Of a DNA stretch of 38,823 nucleotides, positions 25,377 to 34,089 are shown piece after piece. The DNA lies in NCBI GenBank assembly GCA_022705045.1, contig JAKJFE010000012.1:1-38823 (forward strand), read 5' to 3'. Both the position numbers and the translations under genes were made by a program. The stretch comes from Pseudomonadota bacterium (lineage in GTDB: Bacteria; Pseudomonadota; Gammaproteobacteria; Xanthomonadales; Ahniellaceae). The notes under the pieces were generated by a model. That model saw only the letters and a list, made by a program, of their open reading frames with translations, did not search any database and was not told the DNA's origin. Every line of letters starts with the position of its first letter. Within the stretch, counting starts at the first letter, position 1.

Positions 25377-26756
25377 TCAGTGCCCGATGCGCCGCACGCG
25401 GAAGCTGCGGCCCTTGATCTTGCCGTCACGAAGCCGGTGCAGGGCGGCGTCGGCGTGGCTGCGCTGGATCGCGACGTAGCTGCGGGTCGGGAAGATGTCG
25501 ATCTTGCCGACCGCGTCGCCGGGCAGGCCGGTGTCGCCGGTCAAGGCGCCGAGCAGGTCGCCGGGGCGCAGTTTGTCGGCGCGGCCGCCATCGACGGCGA
25601 TGGTCAGGTGCGAACTCAGCAGCGGTCGCGGCTTGCCGCCCACTCGCGGCAATGCGGTGCGTTGCAGCGATTGCCCCGGGCGTTCCGAGATGACGAGGAG
25701 GCGACCGGCATCCCGTGGCGTGGCCAAGGTCAGCGCGAGTCCGCGCGCGCCGGCACGGCCGGTGCGGCCGATGCGATGCACGTGGGCGTCGGCATCGCTG
25801 GCGACGTCGTAGTTCACGACCAGCGGCAGTTCCTTGATGTCGAGTCCGCGCGCGGCGACATCGGTGGCCACGAGGATGGTGCAACTGTGGTTGGCGAAGC
25901 GCACCAGCATCTCGTCGCGTTCGCGCTGGTCGAGATCGCCGTGCAGGGCCAGCACCGAGAATCCGCAGCGATCCAGCGACTCGGCGACATCGCGGGTATC
26001 GGCGCGGGTGTTGCAGAAGACGATGGCCGAGGCGGGGCGTTCGGTCACCAGCAGGTCGACCAGGGCATCAAGCTTGCGGCTGCCGTCGGCGACTTCGTAG
26101 ACGCGTTGTTCGATGTCCGGGCCGGCGTCGCCGTTGGCGATCGTGATCGTCTCCGGATCGCGCAGATGGCGTTCGGCGATCGCGCGTGCGCTGTCCGGAA
26201 AGGTGGCCGAGAACATCAGTGTCTGACGCTGCTTCGGCGCCGCCTTGAGGATGGCTTCGATGTCGGCCGAGAAACCCATGTCGAGCATGCGGTCGGCTTC
26301 GTCCAGCACCAGCATCTGCAGCGCTTTCAGCGACAGCGCCTGCTTGCGCAGCAGTTCGAGGATGCGTCCGGGCGTGCCGACGACCAAGTGCGGCTCGTGC
26401 GCCAGTGACGCGAGGTGCGGGCGCAAGGACACGCCGCCGCACAGGGTCAGCACCTTCACGTTCGGCAGCGGTCGTGCCAGGCGACGGATCTCCTTGCTGA
26501 CCTGGTCGGCAAGTTCGCGCGTCGGGCAGAGCACCAGCCCCTGCAATTGCACGGTGCCGACATCGAGCATCTGCAGCAGGCCGAGGGCGAATGCGGCGGT
26601 CTTGCCGCTGCCGGTTTGCGCTTGTGCGATGACGTCATGCCCGGCCAGCACCAGCGGCAGGGCCGCGGCCTGGATCGGCGTCATGTCGTGGTAGTCGATG
26701 GTCGCCAGTCCCTTGACCAGCGCCTCGCTCAGATTCAGTGCGGAAAAGGCATTCAT
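25377..26756 (-). CDS. dbpA: ATP-dependent RNA helicase DbpA
   Basis: A 459-residue DEAD-box helicase. Motifs appear in order: the Q motif (MTPIQAAALP), Walker A AQTGSGKTAA, PTRELADQV, TPGRI, VLDEADRML, SATFP, IVFCNTR, ATDVAARGLDI and HRIGRTGRAG. The C-terminal 70 residues (DKLRPGDLLGALTGDTGLPG and IGKIDIF-like AVGKIDIFPTRSYVAI) are the DbpA RNA-binding domain. In E. coli that domain recognises hairpin 92 of 23S rRNA and brings the helicase to the nascent 50S subunit. ATG 26756 is used. It is divergent from the glycine-rich gene and has no partner genes on its strand. Identification is firm. Confidence 0.96.
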   Translation of the reverse strand: MNAFSALNLSEALVKGLATIDYHDMTPIQAAALPLVLAGHDVIAQAQTGSGKTAAFALGLLQMLDVGTVQLQGLVLCPTRELADQVSKEIRRLARPLPNVKVLTLCGGVSLRPHLASLAHEPHLVVGTPGRILELLRKQALSLKALQMLVLDEADRMLDMGFSADIEAILKAAPKQRQTLMFSATFPDSARAIAERHLRDPETITIANGDAGPDIEQRVYEVADGSRKLDALVDLLVTERPASAIVFCNTRADTRDVAESLDRCGFSVLALHGDLDQRERDEMLVRFANHSCTILVATDVAARGLDIKELPLVVNYDVASDADAHVHRIGRTGRAGARGLALTLATPRDAGRLLVISERPGQSLQRTALPRVGGKPRPLLSSHLTIAVDGGRADKLRPGDLLGALTGDTGLPGDAVGKIDIFPTRSYVAIQRSHADAALHRLRDGKIKGRSFRVRRIGH

Positions 26757-26793
26757 GCGCGCATGATCGCACGCGGTGGCATCACGGCGCCGC

Positions 26794-26799
26794 TATGCT
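26794..26799 (+). promoter_or_regulatory. -10 box for the glycine-rich protein gene
   Basis: TATGCT on the plus strand matches five of six positions and lies about 25 bases before ATG 26825, in the 68-bp gap shared with divergent dbpA. AGGGGAA at 26814-26820 is a good ribosome site. A -35 box is not clear. Confidence 0.4.
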
Positions 26800-26824
26800 C
26801 GCGGCTTCGGGACAGGGGAATTTC

Positions 26825-28237
26825 ATGCGTGCACATCATGGGCGCCGCACGGCGCTGAGTCTGGCCGTCGCCTTGGCCCTGACCGGGGCGCCGGCGACGC
26901 AGGCCGCGACGATCACCGTCGGCACGCCGGCGCAATGCGACCTCGCGGCCGCCATTGAATCGGCCAACGGCGACAGCAGCGTCTCCGGGTGCGTCGCCGG
27001 CAATGGCGCCGACGTGGTCCAGTTGCCGGCCGGCACGATGTCTCCGACCCTGCCGTTGCCGCCGATCGTCAGCACCCTGGAAATCCGCGGCGATGCGCTC
27101 GGGACCAGTGCGATCGATTGCGGCGGTGGCGGTCAGCCGATCGTCATCGGCGGCGAGTTGATCGCGGGCACGGCCGCGCCCAGCGTGGTGCTGCGCCGCT
27201 TCGGCGTGCAGAACTGCGCATATGTGGCCGGCGCCGGCCAACTCGGCGGTGGCGGCGGTGCGGGCATGGGCGGCGCGTTGTTCATCTACGACGGCGCGGT
27301 CACGCTGGACCGCATGCGCTTCAGCAATTCCGGTGTGTCGGGTGGCGCGGGCAGCGCCGTGATCTTCGGTGGTGCAGTGGGTGGCGGTGGCGGCCTGCAC
27401 GGCGCCGGCGGTGCCGGCACGGTATCTGCCGATGCGACCGGTTTCGGATCGGGCGGCGGCGGCAGCGGGACGCCTGCGACGTCCAGTCCATCACCCGGCT
27501 CGCCCGCAGGATTGCCGAATGGCGGTGCGGGCGGTTCCGGCGGCATCTTCCCGGCACCGCCCGGTGCGGGCGGATTCGGCGGCGGTGGCGGCGGTGGCGC
27601 CAGCCTGGCCAGCAATCAGGGTGGCCAGAACGGCGGCCTCGGCGGATTCGGTGGCGGCGGCGGTGCCGGTGGACCGACTTCGGCATCGACGACGACTGCC
27701 TTCGGTGGCAACGGCGGCAAGGGCGGATTCGGCGGTGGTGGCGGCGGCGGAGGCGGCTCTCCGCTCGGCAATCCCGGCAATGGTGGCGACGGCGGCTTCG
27801 GGGCAGGCGGCGGCGCGATGGGTTATTTCGAGAACGGCCTCGCGGCGACGGTCGGCAAGAGCGGCTTCGGGGCCACGGCCGCGACGAATTTTTCCGGGGG
27901 CACCGGTGCTGCCCTGGGTGGCGCCATCTTCGTGCGCGCCGGCCTGGTCGATCTGCGCAACACGGTCTTCCAGGGCAATGCCGCGAATGGCAGCGTCGGC
28001 AGTCGATTGGGTGGCGCGATCTTCGTGCTCGATCAGGCTGCGGTGACTGCACACCAGGGCAATCCCGACGGCCTGCCGGTTGCGCTGCCGGACATCGGCG
28101 GATGTGGCGTCAGCTTTTCGGGCAATACCGCGGCGAGCGCGGGGGCGACCGACACCAACAATGTCGACGTCTACGGTGCCAGCCGATCGGAACTGGTGAC
28201 GCCCTGCAAGGACATCTTCATGGACGGCTTCGAATGA
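26825..28237 (+). CDS. Secreted glycine-rich repeat protein, C-terminal DGFE
   Basis: A 470-residue exported protein. The signal peptide (RTALSLAVALALTGAPATQA) is followed by a CSLREA-like opening (CDLAAAIESANGDSSVSGC, ADVVQLPAGT) typical of beta-helix surface proteins. GGALF and GGAIF segments followed by FxN-type pieces (MRFSNSG, NTVFQGNAANG) recall polymorphic membrane protein repeats. The centre (about residues 138-335) is Gly-rich with GGGG and GFGGGG runs and very little else. The end has a Cys-Lys-Asp-Ile-Phe-Met-Asp-Gly-Phe-Glu tail (CKDIFMDGFE). I recall similar DGFE ends on many secreted proteins in this group, possibly a sorting or processing tag. It overlaps the next gene (ATGA). 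Its function is probably surface adhesion or structure, which is an inference. Confidence 0.8.
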   Translation: MRAHHGRRTALSLAVALALTGAPATQAATITVGTPAQCDLAAAIESANGDSSVSGCVAGNGADVVQLPAGTMSPTLPLPPIVSTLEIRGDALGTSAIDCGGGGQPIVIGGELIAGTAAPSVVLRRFGVQNCAYVAGAGQLGGGGGAGMGGALFIYDGAVTLDRMRFSNSGVSGGAGSAVIFGGAVGGGGGLHGAGGAGTVSADATGFGSGGGGSGTPATSSPSPGSPAGLPNGGAGGSGGIFPAPPGAGGFGGGGGGGASLASNQGGQNGGLGGFGGGGGAGGPTSASTTTAFGGNGGKGGFGGGGGGGGGSPLGNPGNGGDGGFGAGGGAMGYFENGLAATVGKSGFGATAATNFSGGTGAALGGAIFVRAGLVDLRNTVFQGNAANGSVGSRLGGAIFVLDQAAVTAHQGNPDGLPVALPDIGGCGVSFSGNTAASAGATDTNNVDVYGASRSELVTPCKDIFMDGFE

Positions 28238-28908
28238 TGCTGCTGCCGTTCGCGGGCGTGCTCGACGCCGGCGAACTCGCGCAGGTGCGTGCCCTCGCGG
28301 CGCAGGCCCGATTCGTCGATGGCTTGTCCACCGCCGGCACGCGGATACAGGACGCGAAACATAACGAACAGATTGCACACGACGATCCGGCGTTGCCGGA
28401 AATCCGGCACATCGTGCTCGCGGCGCTGAAGCGCAACGAGGCCTTTCGTCTCGCGACGTGCCCGAACCAGCTGCATGGCCTGATGCTTGCGCGTTATCGG
28501 CCGGGCATGGCCTATGGTCTCCATGTCGACGCGCCGCTGATGGGCGAGCAACACGTGTTCCGCAGCGATCTGTCGCTGACGTTGTTCCTGTCCGATCCGG
28601 CCGACTACGACGGCGGCGAACTGGCACTGCAAACCGGTATCGGCCCGATCACCGCGAAGCTCGCTGCCGGCGACCTGGTCGCCTATGCCACCGGCGACAC
28701 GCACCAGGTGCACCCGGTCACACGCGGCGAACGTCTGGTCGTCGTCGCCTGGATCCAGAGCTTCATCCGCGACGAAGGCATCCGCACCATGCTCTGGGAC
28801 CTCGCCCAGGCCCGCGACGAGGTCTTTGCGCGCGAGGGCCGCAGCGTGACGTTCGAGCGGATCAACAAGACCCACGCGAACCTGCTGCGGCGTTACGCCG
28901 AGGTGTGA
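28234..28908 (+). CDS. PKHD-type Fe(II)/2-oxoglutarate dioxygenase (PiuC/YbiX-like)
   Basis: A 224-residue cytoplasmic oxygenase of the PKHD hydroxylase family. The iron ligands are visible as H97-V-D99 (HVDAP) and H160 (within HQVHPV), and TRGERLV provides the Arg that holds 2-oxoglutarate. The frame starts MLLPFAGVLDAGELAQVRAL, and RYRPGMAYGLHVDAP and YDGGELAL are family hallmarks. In Pseudomonas, PiuC is tied to iron uptake next to a TonB receptor. Here no receptor is near, and the gene overlaps the glycine-rich secreted protein gene by four bases (ATGATG within GAATGATG). Substrate unknown: iron-related, or possibly the coupled protein itself. ATG 28234 is used, with 28237 as alternative. 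A hairpin lies 15 bases after the stop. Confidence 0.9.
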   Translation: MMLLPFAGVLDAGELAQVRALAAQARFVDGLSTAGTRIQDAKHNEQIAHDDPALPEIRHIVLAALKRNEAFRLATCPNQLHGLMLARYRPGMAYGLHVDAPLMGEQHVFRSDLSLTLFLSDPADYDGGELALQTGIGPITAKLAAGDLVAYATGDTHQVHPVTRGERLVVVAWIQSFIRDEGIRTMLWDLAQARDEVFAREGRSVTFERINKTHANLLRRYAEV

Positions 28909-28922
28909 GCCCTGTAACGCAA

Positions 28923-28944
28923 ACGGCCCGCGTGAGCGGGCCGT
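28923..28944. terminator. Hairpin between convergent genes, probable terminator
   Basis: ACGGCCCGC-GTGA-GCGGGCCGT is a perfect 9-bp stem with a four-base loop between the dioxygenase gene and metK. Its T-runs are short: only TTT on the minus strand and none on the plus strand. It is a weak intrinsic terminator by sequence but well placed to serve both genes. Confidence 0.6.
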
Positions 28945-28984
28945 CTGGCAAACAGCATCGCGCCGCACGCGGCGCTCCTACCGA

Positions 28985-30199
28985 TCAACCCTTGAGGCCG
29001 GCGGCCTTGCGCAGGGCTTCGGCGCGGTCGGTTTTTTCCCACGAGAACGCGGTGGCCTTGACCTTCTTGCCGTCCTTGTTGGTGTACTCGTGCTCGTACG
29101 GCTTGCGGCCGAAGTGGCCGTAGCTCGCGGTCGGCTGGTAGACCGGGTGGATCAGGTCGAGCATCTGGATGATGCCGTACGGACGCAGGTCGAAATGCGC
29201 GCGGATCAGCTTCTCGATCTTGTCGTCGCCGATCTTGCCGGTGCCGAACGTGGTGACCGAAATCGAGGTCGGTTCGGCCACGCCGATGGCGTAGCTGACC
29301 TGGACTTCGCACTTGTCGGCGAGACCCGCGGCGACGATGTTCTTCGCGACGTAGCGTGCGGCATACGCGGCCGAACGATCGACCTTGGACGGATCCTTGC
29401 CCGAGAACGCGCCACCGCCATGGCGGGCCATGCCGCCGTAGCTGTCGACGATGATCTTGCGGCCGGTCAGGCCGCAATCGCCCACCGGTCCGCCGATCAC
29501 GAACTTGCCGGTCGGGTTGATGTGGAACTTGGTCTTCTTGTCGATCAGCTTGGTGGGCAGCACCGGCTTGATGATCTCTTCCATCACGCCTTCGACGAGG
29601 TGCTTGTGCTTCACGCTCTCGTCATGCTGGGTCGAAAGCACGATGGCGTCGATGCCGGCGATCTTGTTGCCGTCATAACGCAGCGTGACCTGCGACTTTG
29701 CGTCCGGGCGCAGCCACGGCAGCGGCGAGTTCTTCTTCTTGCGGATCTTGGCCTGCTGCTCGACCAGGCGGTGCGAGTAGTAGATCGGCGCCGGCATGTA
29801 TTCCGGTGCTTCGTTGCAGGCATAACCGAACATCAGGCCCTGGTCGCCCGCACCCTGTTCTTCCGGCTTCTTGCGATCGACGCCCTGGTTGATGTCCGGC
29901 GACTGCTTGCCGAGCATGTTGATGATGGCGCAGGTGTGGCCGTCGAAGCCGACGTCGGAATTGTTGTAGCCGATGTCGTTGATGACCTTTCGCGCCAGTG
30001 CCTCGATGTCGACCCAGGCCGACGTCGTGACTTCGCCGGCGACGATCGCCGCGCCGGTCTTCACCATCGTTTCGCAAGCGACGCGGGCGCGCTTGTCCTG
30101 CGCCAGGATGGCGTCGAGAACGGCGTCGGAGATCTGGTCGGCGATCTTGTCCGGGTGGCCTTCGGAAACGGATTCGGAGGTGAAGAGGTAGCTGCTCAT
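28985..30199 (-). CDS. metK: S-adenosylmethionine synthetase
   Basis: MetK makes S-adenosylmethionine from methionine and ATP, the starting point of the cycle that ahcY and metF serve. The 404 residues include [20 protein letters not shown] at the N-terminus, the loop [25 protein letters not shown], and [19 protein letters not shown] with the catalytic Lys and Asp. ATG 30199 is preceded by AAGGA about 11 bases upstream, a rather long spacing. The leader carries a hairpin with a T-run and shares a 25-base motif with the metF control region. It is divergent from the acyltransferase gene. Identification is certain. Confidence 0.97.
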   Translation of the reverse strand: MSSYLFTSESVSEGHPDKIADQISDAVLDAILAQDKRARVACETMVKTGAAIVAGEVTTSAWVDIEALARKVINDIGYNNSDVGFDGHTCAIINMLGKQSPDINQGVDRKKPEEQGAGDQGLMFGYACNEAPEYMPAPIYYSHRLVEQQAKIRKKKNSPLPWLRPDAKSQVTLRYDGNKIAGIDAIVLSTQHDESVKHKHLVEGVMEEIIKPVLPTKLIDKKTKFHINPTGKFVIGGPVGDCGLTGRKIIVDSYGGMARHGGGAFSGKDPSKVDRSAAYAARYVAKNIVAAGLADKCEVQVSYAIGVAEPTSISVTTFGTGKIGDDKIEKLIRAHFDLRPYGIIQMLDLIHPVYQPTASYGHFGRKPYEHEYTNKDGKKVKATAFSWEKTDRAEALRKAAGLKG

Positions 30200-30201
30200 C
30201 T

Positions 30202-30226
30202 CGGCAAATATCCTTCGATTCGGATG
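30202..30226 (-). promoter_or_regulatory. 25-base motif shared with metF control region
   Basis: The minus-strand sequence CATCCGAATCGAAGGATATT and its next five bases match about 18 of 25 positions of the metF region (11052-11028). Both keep CATCCG, GAA and GATAT. Here it lies in the leader over the ribosome site. A shared regulator of the methionine cycle would explain it. Confidence 0.4.
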
Positions 30227-30234
30227 GAGGGATG

Positions 30235-30308
30235 AAAAAACGGCCGCGCACTATACCGGCATCGGCGGCCGGGTGCAGCACTTTAGCGGCTTGCGCCGGC
30301 CCTGTTCA
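30235..30308 (-). promoter_or_regulatory. metK promoter and leader hairpin with T-run
   Basis: On the minus strand TGAACA (30308-30303) and TAAAGT (30285-30280) form a 17-base-spaced promoter that would start at about 30273. The transcript would then begin at once with CGGCCGC (30271-30265), 17 bases, GCGGCCG (30247-30241) and TTTTTT (30240-30235), a terminator-like hairpin. A second possible -10, TATAGT (30255-30250), lies in the loop. The layout suits early attenuation of metK, though it could be chance in GC-rich DNA. Confidence 0.4.
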
Positions 30309-30349
30309 GCGCCGGTTGCCGCGTGGTCGACATGGAACTGTCTTGGCGC

Positions 30350-30387
30350 CGTCATCGCGGTCGCATCCGCCCGCAATGGCGATGACG
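30350..30387. promoter_or_regulatory. Inverted repeat upstream of the acyltransferase gene
   Basis: CGTCATCGC (30350-30358) and GCGATGACG (30379-30387) are perfect 9-bp inverted copies with a 20-base spacer, 47 bases before ATG 30435. It could be an operator or a leader hairpin. No T-run follows, so it is not a terminator. Confidence 0.35.
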
Positions 30388-30434
30388 TGGCCGCGCGTTA
30401 GCGTGCCGGTCCGACACAGACGTCGGAGCAGGGC

Positions 30435-32132
30435 ATGATCGATCTCGAACACACGCTGGCGGCGCGCTTTCCGCGCTGGTTCGAAGGCCATCGCGCACGC
30501 GTGTCGCGGCCGCTGGTCGGGGCGTTGTCGCGCTGGTCGCGGCTCGGCGAGATCAACGCCTTCCTCGGTCGCAACGGCCACTTGCGTGGCTTCGGTTTCG
30601 TCGAGGCCGCGCTGGAGCATCTCGATGCACGTTGCCTGGTCGATCATGTCGAACGCGAGCGCATTCCCGAGTCCGGGCGCTGCGTGATCGTCGCGAATCA
30701 TCCGCTCGGCGCCATCGACGCGCTGGCGCTGCTGCACTGTGTCGGCAGCGTGCGCCGTGACGTGAAGATTCTTGCGAACGATCTGCTGTTGTCGCTCGAT
30801 GCCTTGTCCGACCTGTTGCTGCCGCTGCGCATCCTCGGCGGCAAGCCATCGTCCGAATCGATCGCTGCGGCCGAGCAGGCGCTGGCCGAGGAGCAGGCCT
30901 TGATCGTGTTTCCGGCCGGTGCTGTGTCGCGCTTCGGGTTTCGCGGGGTGCGCGATGCGCGCTGGCGCCGCGGCTTCTTGCGCTTCGCCGAGAAGATGGA
31001 TGCGCCAATCGTCCCGGTGCATCTGTCGGGGCGGAACTCGGGCTTGTTCTATGGTCTGTCGCGCATCGCGCCGCTGCTCGGCACGGCCATGCTGCCGCGC
31101 GAGATGTACACGCGGCGTGGTCGTCGCATCGAGCTGCGCGTGGGTGTGCCGGTCACTCCGATGCAGTTGCATGCACGCGCCGACACGGCCGCGCAGCGCG
31201 TCGTGCTGATGCAGCGTTCGGTCGATGCTTTGGCGCGCGGGCAAGATCTGTTGCCATCGCGACCGACGCCGATCCTGCACGCGCCGAAACTGCGCGACCA
31301 GCTCGCCGACCTGCGCGGCTTGCAGGAACTCGGACGCACGCCGGACGGCAAACGCATCTGCGCCGGCCGGCTCGATGCCGATCGCCCGCTGATGCGCGAG
31401 ATCGCGCGCCTGCGCGAGTTCACCTTCCGCGCGGTCGGCGAGGGCAGCGGCAAACGCCTCGATCTCGATCGCTACGATGCGCACTATGACCAACTCGTGC
31501 TCTGGGACGACGAGCGTCTCGAAATCGCCGGCGCCTACCGGGTCGGTCGTTGCGCGCCGATCCTGGCGTCACAGGGCTTGTCGGGTCTGTACACGGCCAG
31601 CCTGTTCGATTTCTCCGACGAACTGGTGACTCAGCTCGACGGCGCGATGGAACTCGGGCGCAGCTTCGTGCTGCCGAAATACTGGGGCTCGCGCAGCCTC
31701 GACTACCTTTGGCTCGGCATCGGCGCCTATCTGCGCGCCTATCCGCACGTACGCCGATTGTTCGGTCCGGTCTCGATCAGTGCCGAATTGTCGGCGACGG
31801 CGCGCGCCTTGCTCGTCGCCTACTACCAGCGATTTCACGGTGAGACGCGGCCGCTCGCGCGCTCGCATCGGCCGTTCGCCGTCGATGCGGTCTCGGCGCT
31901 GTTCGATGATCTCGACGCCGATTCGGCGATGCGCGTGCTGCGCGACAACCTGGCCGCGCTCGGTGCGCGCGTGCCGACGCTGTACAAGCAGTACACCGAA
32001 TTGTGCGAACCCGGCGGCGCGCGTTTCCTCGCGTTCGGCACCGACCCGGATTTCGCGAACGCGGTCGATGGGTTGATCCTCGTCGACCTCGACCAGGTCA
32101 CGCCGAAGAAGCGCGCGCGTTATCTCGAGTGA
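30435..32132 (+). CDS. olsF: OlsF-like bifunctional acyltransferase (ornithine lipid synthesis)
   Basis: A 565-residue fusion. The N-terminal half is a PlsC-type O-acyltransferase with ANHPLGAIDALALL (about 87-100, holding the catalytic His and Asp), FPAGAVSRFGF (about 159) and VPVHLSGRNSGLFY. The C-terminal half, from about residue 329, is a GNAT/OlsB-type N-acyltransferase (EFTFRAVGEGSGKRLDLDRY, DERLEIAGAYRVGR and LPKYWGSRSLDYLW). In Serratia, OlsF of this build adds both acyl chains of ornithine lipids, with the C-terminal domain doing the first step. The same role in the inner membrane is likely here. ATG 30435 follows GGAGCAGGGC. A 9-bp inverted repeat lies upstream. The last 13 bases overlap the convergent permease gene. 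The fusion is well supported; the lipid product is inferred. Confidence 0.85.
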   Translation: MIDLEHTLAARFPRWFEGHRARVSRPLVGALSRWSRLGEINAFLGRNGHLRGFGFVEAALEHLDARCLVDHVERERIPESGRCVIVANHPLGAIDALALLHCVGSVRRDVKILANDLLLSLDALSDLLLPLRILGGKPSSESIAAAEQALAEEQALIVFPAGAVSRFGFRGVRDARWRRGFLRFAEKMDAPIVPVHLSGRNSGLFYGLSRIAPLLGTAMLPREMYTRRGRRIELRVGVPVTPMQLHARADTAAQRVVLMQRSVDALARGQDLLPSRPTPILHAPKLRDQLADLRGLQELGRTPDGKRICAGRLDADRPLMREIARLREFTFRAVGEGSGKRLDLDRYDAHYDQLVLWDDERLEIAGAYRVGRCAPILASQGLSGLYTASLFDFSDELVTQLDGAMELGRSFVLPKYWGSRSLDYLWLGIGAYLRAYPHVRRLFGPVSISAELSATARALLVAYYQRFHGETRPLARSHRPFAVDAVSALFDDLDADSAMRVLRDNLAALGARVPTLYKQYTELCEPGGARFLAFGTDPDFANAVDGLILVDLDQVTPKKRARYLE

Positions 32133-33460
32133 CGTTGTGCCGACGACGGTCCAGCGAGTATGCGTTGACCGACGTGGATCGCGACCAGCAGTACGAGCGC
32201 GATGCCGATCGCCGACCACTCCGCCGACTTCAGCGTCGCGAGGATCGCGAACATCGCGCCGATGGCAAACAGCGGCACCAGCGCGCCGCCGCGGAGCAGG
32301 AACGGTGTGCCGTGGTCGGCGCGGCCCAAGCGCTGCAGGCGCCAGGCGGCGGCGCTGACGCCGACGTAGACCAGGCAGTTCGCGCCGGCGGAGACGATGA
32401 CCAGGAAATCGAAATTGCCCGCGAGGGCCAGCGCGCAGGCGACACCGCCGTGCACCAGGATGGCTGCCAGCGGCACGCGGTGCCTTGCGGTGACGCGGCC
32501 GAGTGCGCGCGGCAACACGCCATCGCGCCCGAGCGCGAACACGACGCGCGACGTGCCGAGCAGGTTGCCCATCAGGAAGCCGAACATCGAGAGGCCAGCG
32601 GTCGCCAGCAACAACGTCCGGCCGGGCGACCAGATCGCACCGGCGCTGTCGGCCAGCGGCGCGGTGCTGGTCGCGAGCGCGGGGCCGAGCACGCCCTGGG
32701 CGACCACCTGGATCGCGACATAGAGCAGGATCACCAATGCGGTCGCGGCCAGGGTCGCGCGCGGTACGTCGCGCGCCGGATTGCGCACTTCGCCGCCGGG
32801 AATCAATGCGGTCTCGGCGCCCGAATACGCAAACATCACCATCACCATCGATACCCCGAGTGCGTCCCAGGACGGCACCGCGATCCAGTCGATCCGACCC
32901 CAGTCGACGAAGGCGAGACCGATGCCGGCGAGCACGAACAGCGGCGTCAACTTCAAGGTCGCGAGCGCAACGATGGCGCGCGCGCCGAGTTTCACGCCGA
33001 AGGCATTCAACGTGATCAGCAGCGCGTAGACAGCGACCAGGAAAGCAGCGCGTGCACCGCTCTGCTGCAGCAATGGCCAGGCGTTCGCAGCCTGGTCGGC
33101 GAGTGCCGCGGCCACGCCGGCGCTGGAAGCGATGTTGCAGATCCACATCAGTCCACCCGCGATGAATCCGGCGAACGGGCCAAACGCGGCGTCGACGTAA
33201 CTGTAGGGTCCGCCACTGCTCGACACGCGACTTCCGGCTGCTGCAAAGCAGAGTGCGATCGGCAGGATCGCGAGTGCGCCGAGCAGGAAGGCGGTCGGGG
33301 CCGCCGGGCCGAGGTTGGCGCCGAGCGCCGAAGGCAGGCGGAAGATGCCGCCGCCGACGATGACATTCACGACGGCAGCGGTCAGCGCAGCGAAACCGAC
33401 CGCACGGATCAGTGCGGCGTCGCCGTGCAACGACGGGTCGGTCGAGCGCGGCGGGTTCAC
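32120..33460 (-). CDS. APC-family amino acid permease
   Basis: A 446-residue protein with about twelve hydrophobic helices. Family motifs are the helix-1 [18 protein letters not shown], where GGGIFRLP is the substrate loop, [18 protein letters not shown] in helix 3, [20 protein letters not shown] in helix 6, and [14 protein letters not shown] after helix 8. It imports or exchanges amino acids or polyamines at the inner membrane; the substrate is unknown. The start is GTG 33460, which overlaps the scoB stop (GTGA), so it is translated as the third gene of the scoA-scoB operon. A TTG ten codons later is possible. Its stop lies inside the 3' end of the acyltransferase gene. Coupling with a ketone-body CoA-transferase suggests a link to amino-acid breakdown. 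Confidence 0.9.
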   Translation of the reverse strand: MNPPRSTDPSLHGDAALIRAVGFAALTAAVVNVIVGGGIFRLPSALGANLGPAAPTAFLLGALAILPIALCFAAAGSRVSSSGGPYSYVDAAFGPFAGFIAGGLMWICNIASSAGVAAALADQAANAWPLLQQSGARAAFLVAVYALLITLNAFGVKLGARAIVALATLKLTPLFVLAGIGLAFVDWGRIDWIAVPSWDALGVSMVMVMFAYSGAETALIPGGEVRNPARDVPRATLAATALVILLYVAIQVVAQGVLGPALATSTAPLADSAGAIWSPGRTLLLATAGLSMFGFLMGNLLGTSRVVFALGRDGVLPRALGRVTARHRVPLAAILVHGGVACALALAGNFDFLVIVSAGANCLVYVGVSAAAWRLQRLGRADHGTPFLLRGGALVPLFAIGAMFAILATLKSAEWSAIGIALVLLVAIHVGQRILAGPSSAQRHSR

Positions 33461-34089
33461 GCGGCGAGCAACGGCACGCCGGTCTTCTCGCGCAGTTCGT
33501 CGGTAGTGACGCCGGGCGCGGATTCGACCAGCTTGAGGCCCTGCGGCGTCACGTCCATCACCGCGAGTTCGGTGATGATGCGGTTGACCACGCCGACGCC
33601 GGTCAGCGGCAGCGTGCATTTCGGCACGATCTTGTGTTCGCCGCCCTTGGCCGTGTGCTCCATCAGCACGACGACGCGACGCACGCCAGCGACCAGGTCC
33701 ATCGCGCCGCCCATGCCCTTGACCATCTTGCCGGGCACCATCCAGTTCGCGAGGTCGCCCTCGTGCGTCACTTGCATGGCGCCGAGGATGGCGAGGTCGA
33801 TGTGGCCGCCGCGGATCATCGCGAACGAATCGTGACTGCCGAAGTAGCTGGCACCTTCGCGTGCGGTGACCGTCTGCTTGCCGGCATTGATCAGGTCGGC
33901 ATCGACTTCGTCCTCGGTCGGGAACGGACCGATGCCGAGCAGGCCGTTCTCGCTCTGCAGCCACACGTCCATGCCGTCCGGAATGAAGTTCGCCACCAAG
34001 GTCGGCAGGCCGATGCCGAGGTTCACGTAGGCGCCGTCGCTCAATTCCTTGGCGGCGCGCTGAGCCATTTCGTCACGGGTCCAGGCCAT
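33457..34089 (-). CDS. scoB: 3-oxoacid CoA-transferase subunit B
   Basis: The 210-residue beta subunit of succinyl-CoA:3-ketoacid CoA-transferase. The catalytic Glu lies in the SENG motif ([15 protein letters not shown]), with [11 protein letters not shown] before it and [28 protein letters not shown] and [17 protein letters not shown] after it. It moves CoA from succinyl-CoA to acetoacetate or a similar 3-oxoacid in the cytoplasm. ATG 34089 overlaps the scoA stop as TGATG. It ends in GTGA shared with the permease gene. The call is secure; the physiological 3-oxoacid (acetoacetate or a degradation intermediate) is not fixed. Confidence 0.95.
   Translation of the reverse strand: MAWTRDEMAQRAAKELSDGAYVNLGIGLPTLVANFIPDGMDVWLQSENGLLGIGPFPTEDEVDADLINAGKQTVTAREGASYFGSHDSFAMIRGGHIDLAILGAMQVTHEGDLANWMVPGKMVKGMGGAMDLVAGVRRVVVLMEHTAKGGEHKIVPKCTLPLTGVGVVNRIITELAVMDVTPQGLKLVESAPGVTTDELREKTGVPLLAA

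Noticed and set aside
25344-26408. Long plus-strand frame opposite dbpA
   Set aside because: The minus strand encodes all DEAD-box motifs; the other frame has none.
27240-27830. Repetitive GGCGGT-rich DNA that could be taken for a tandem repeat or CRISPR
   Set aside because: The repeats are irregular glycine codons in the frame of the secreted protein; there are no spacers or fixed repeat units.
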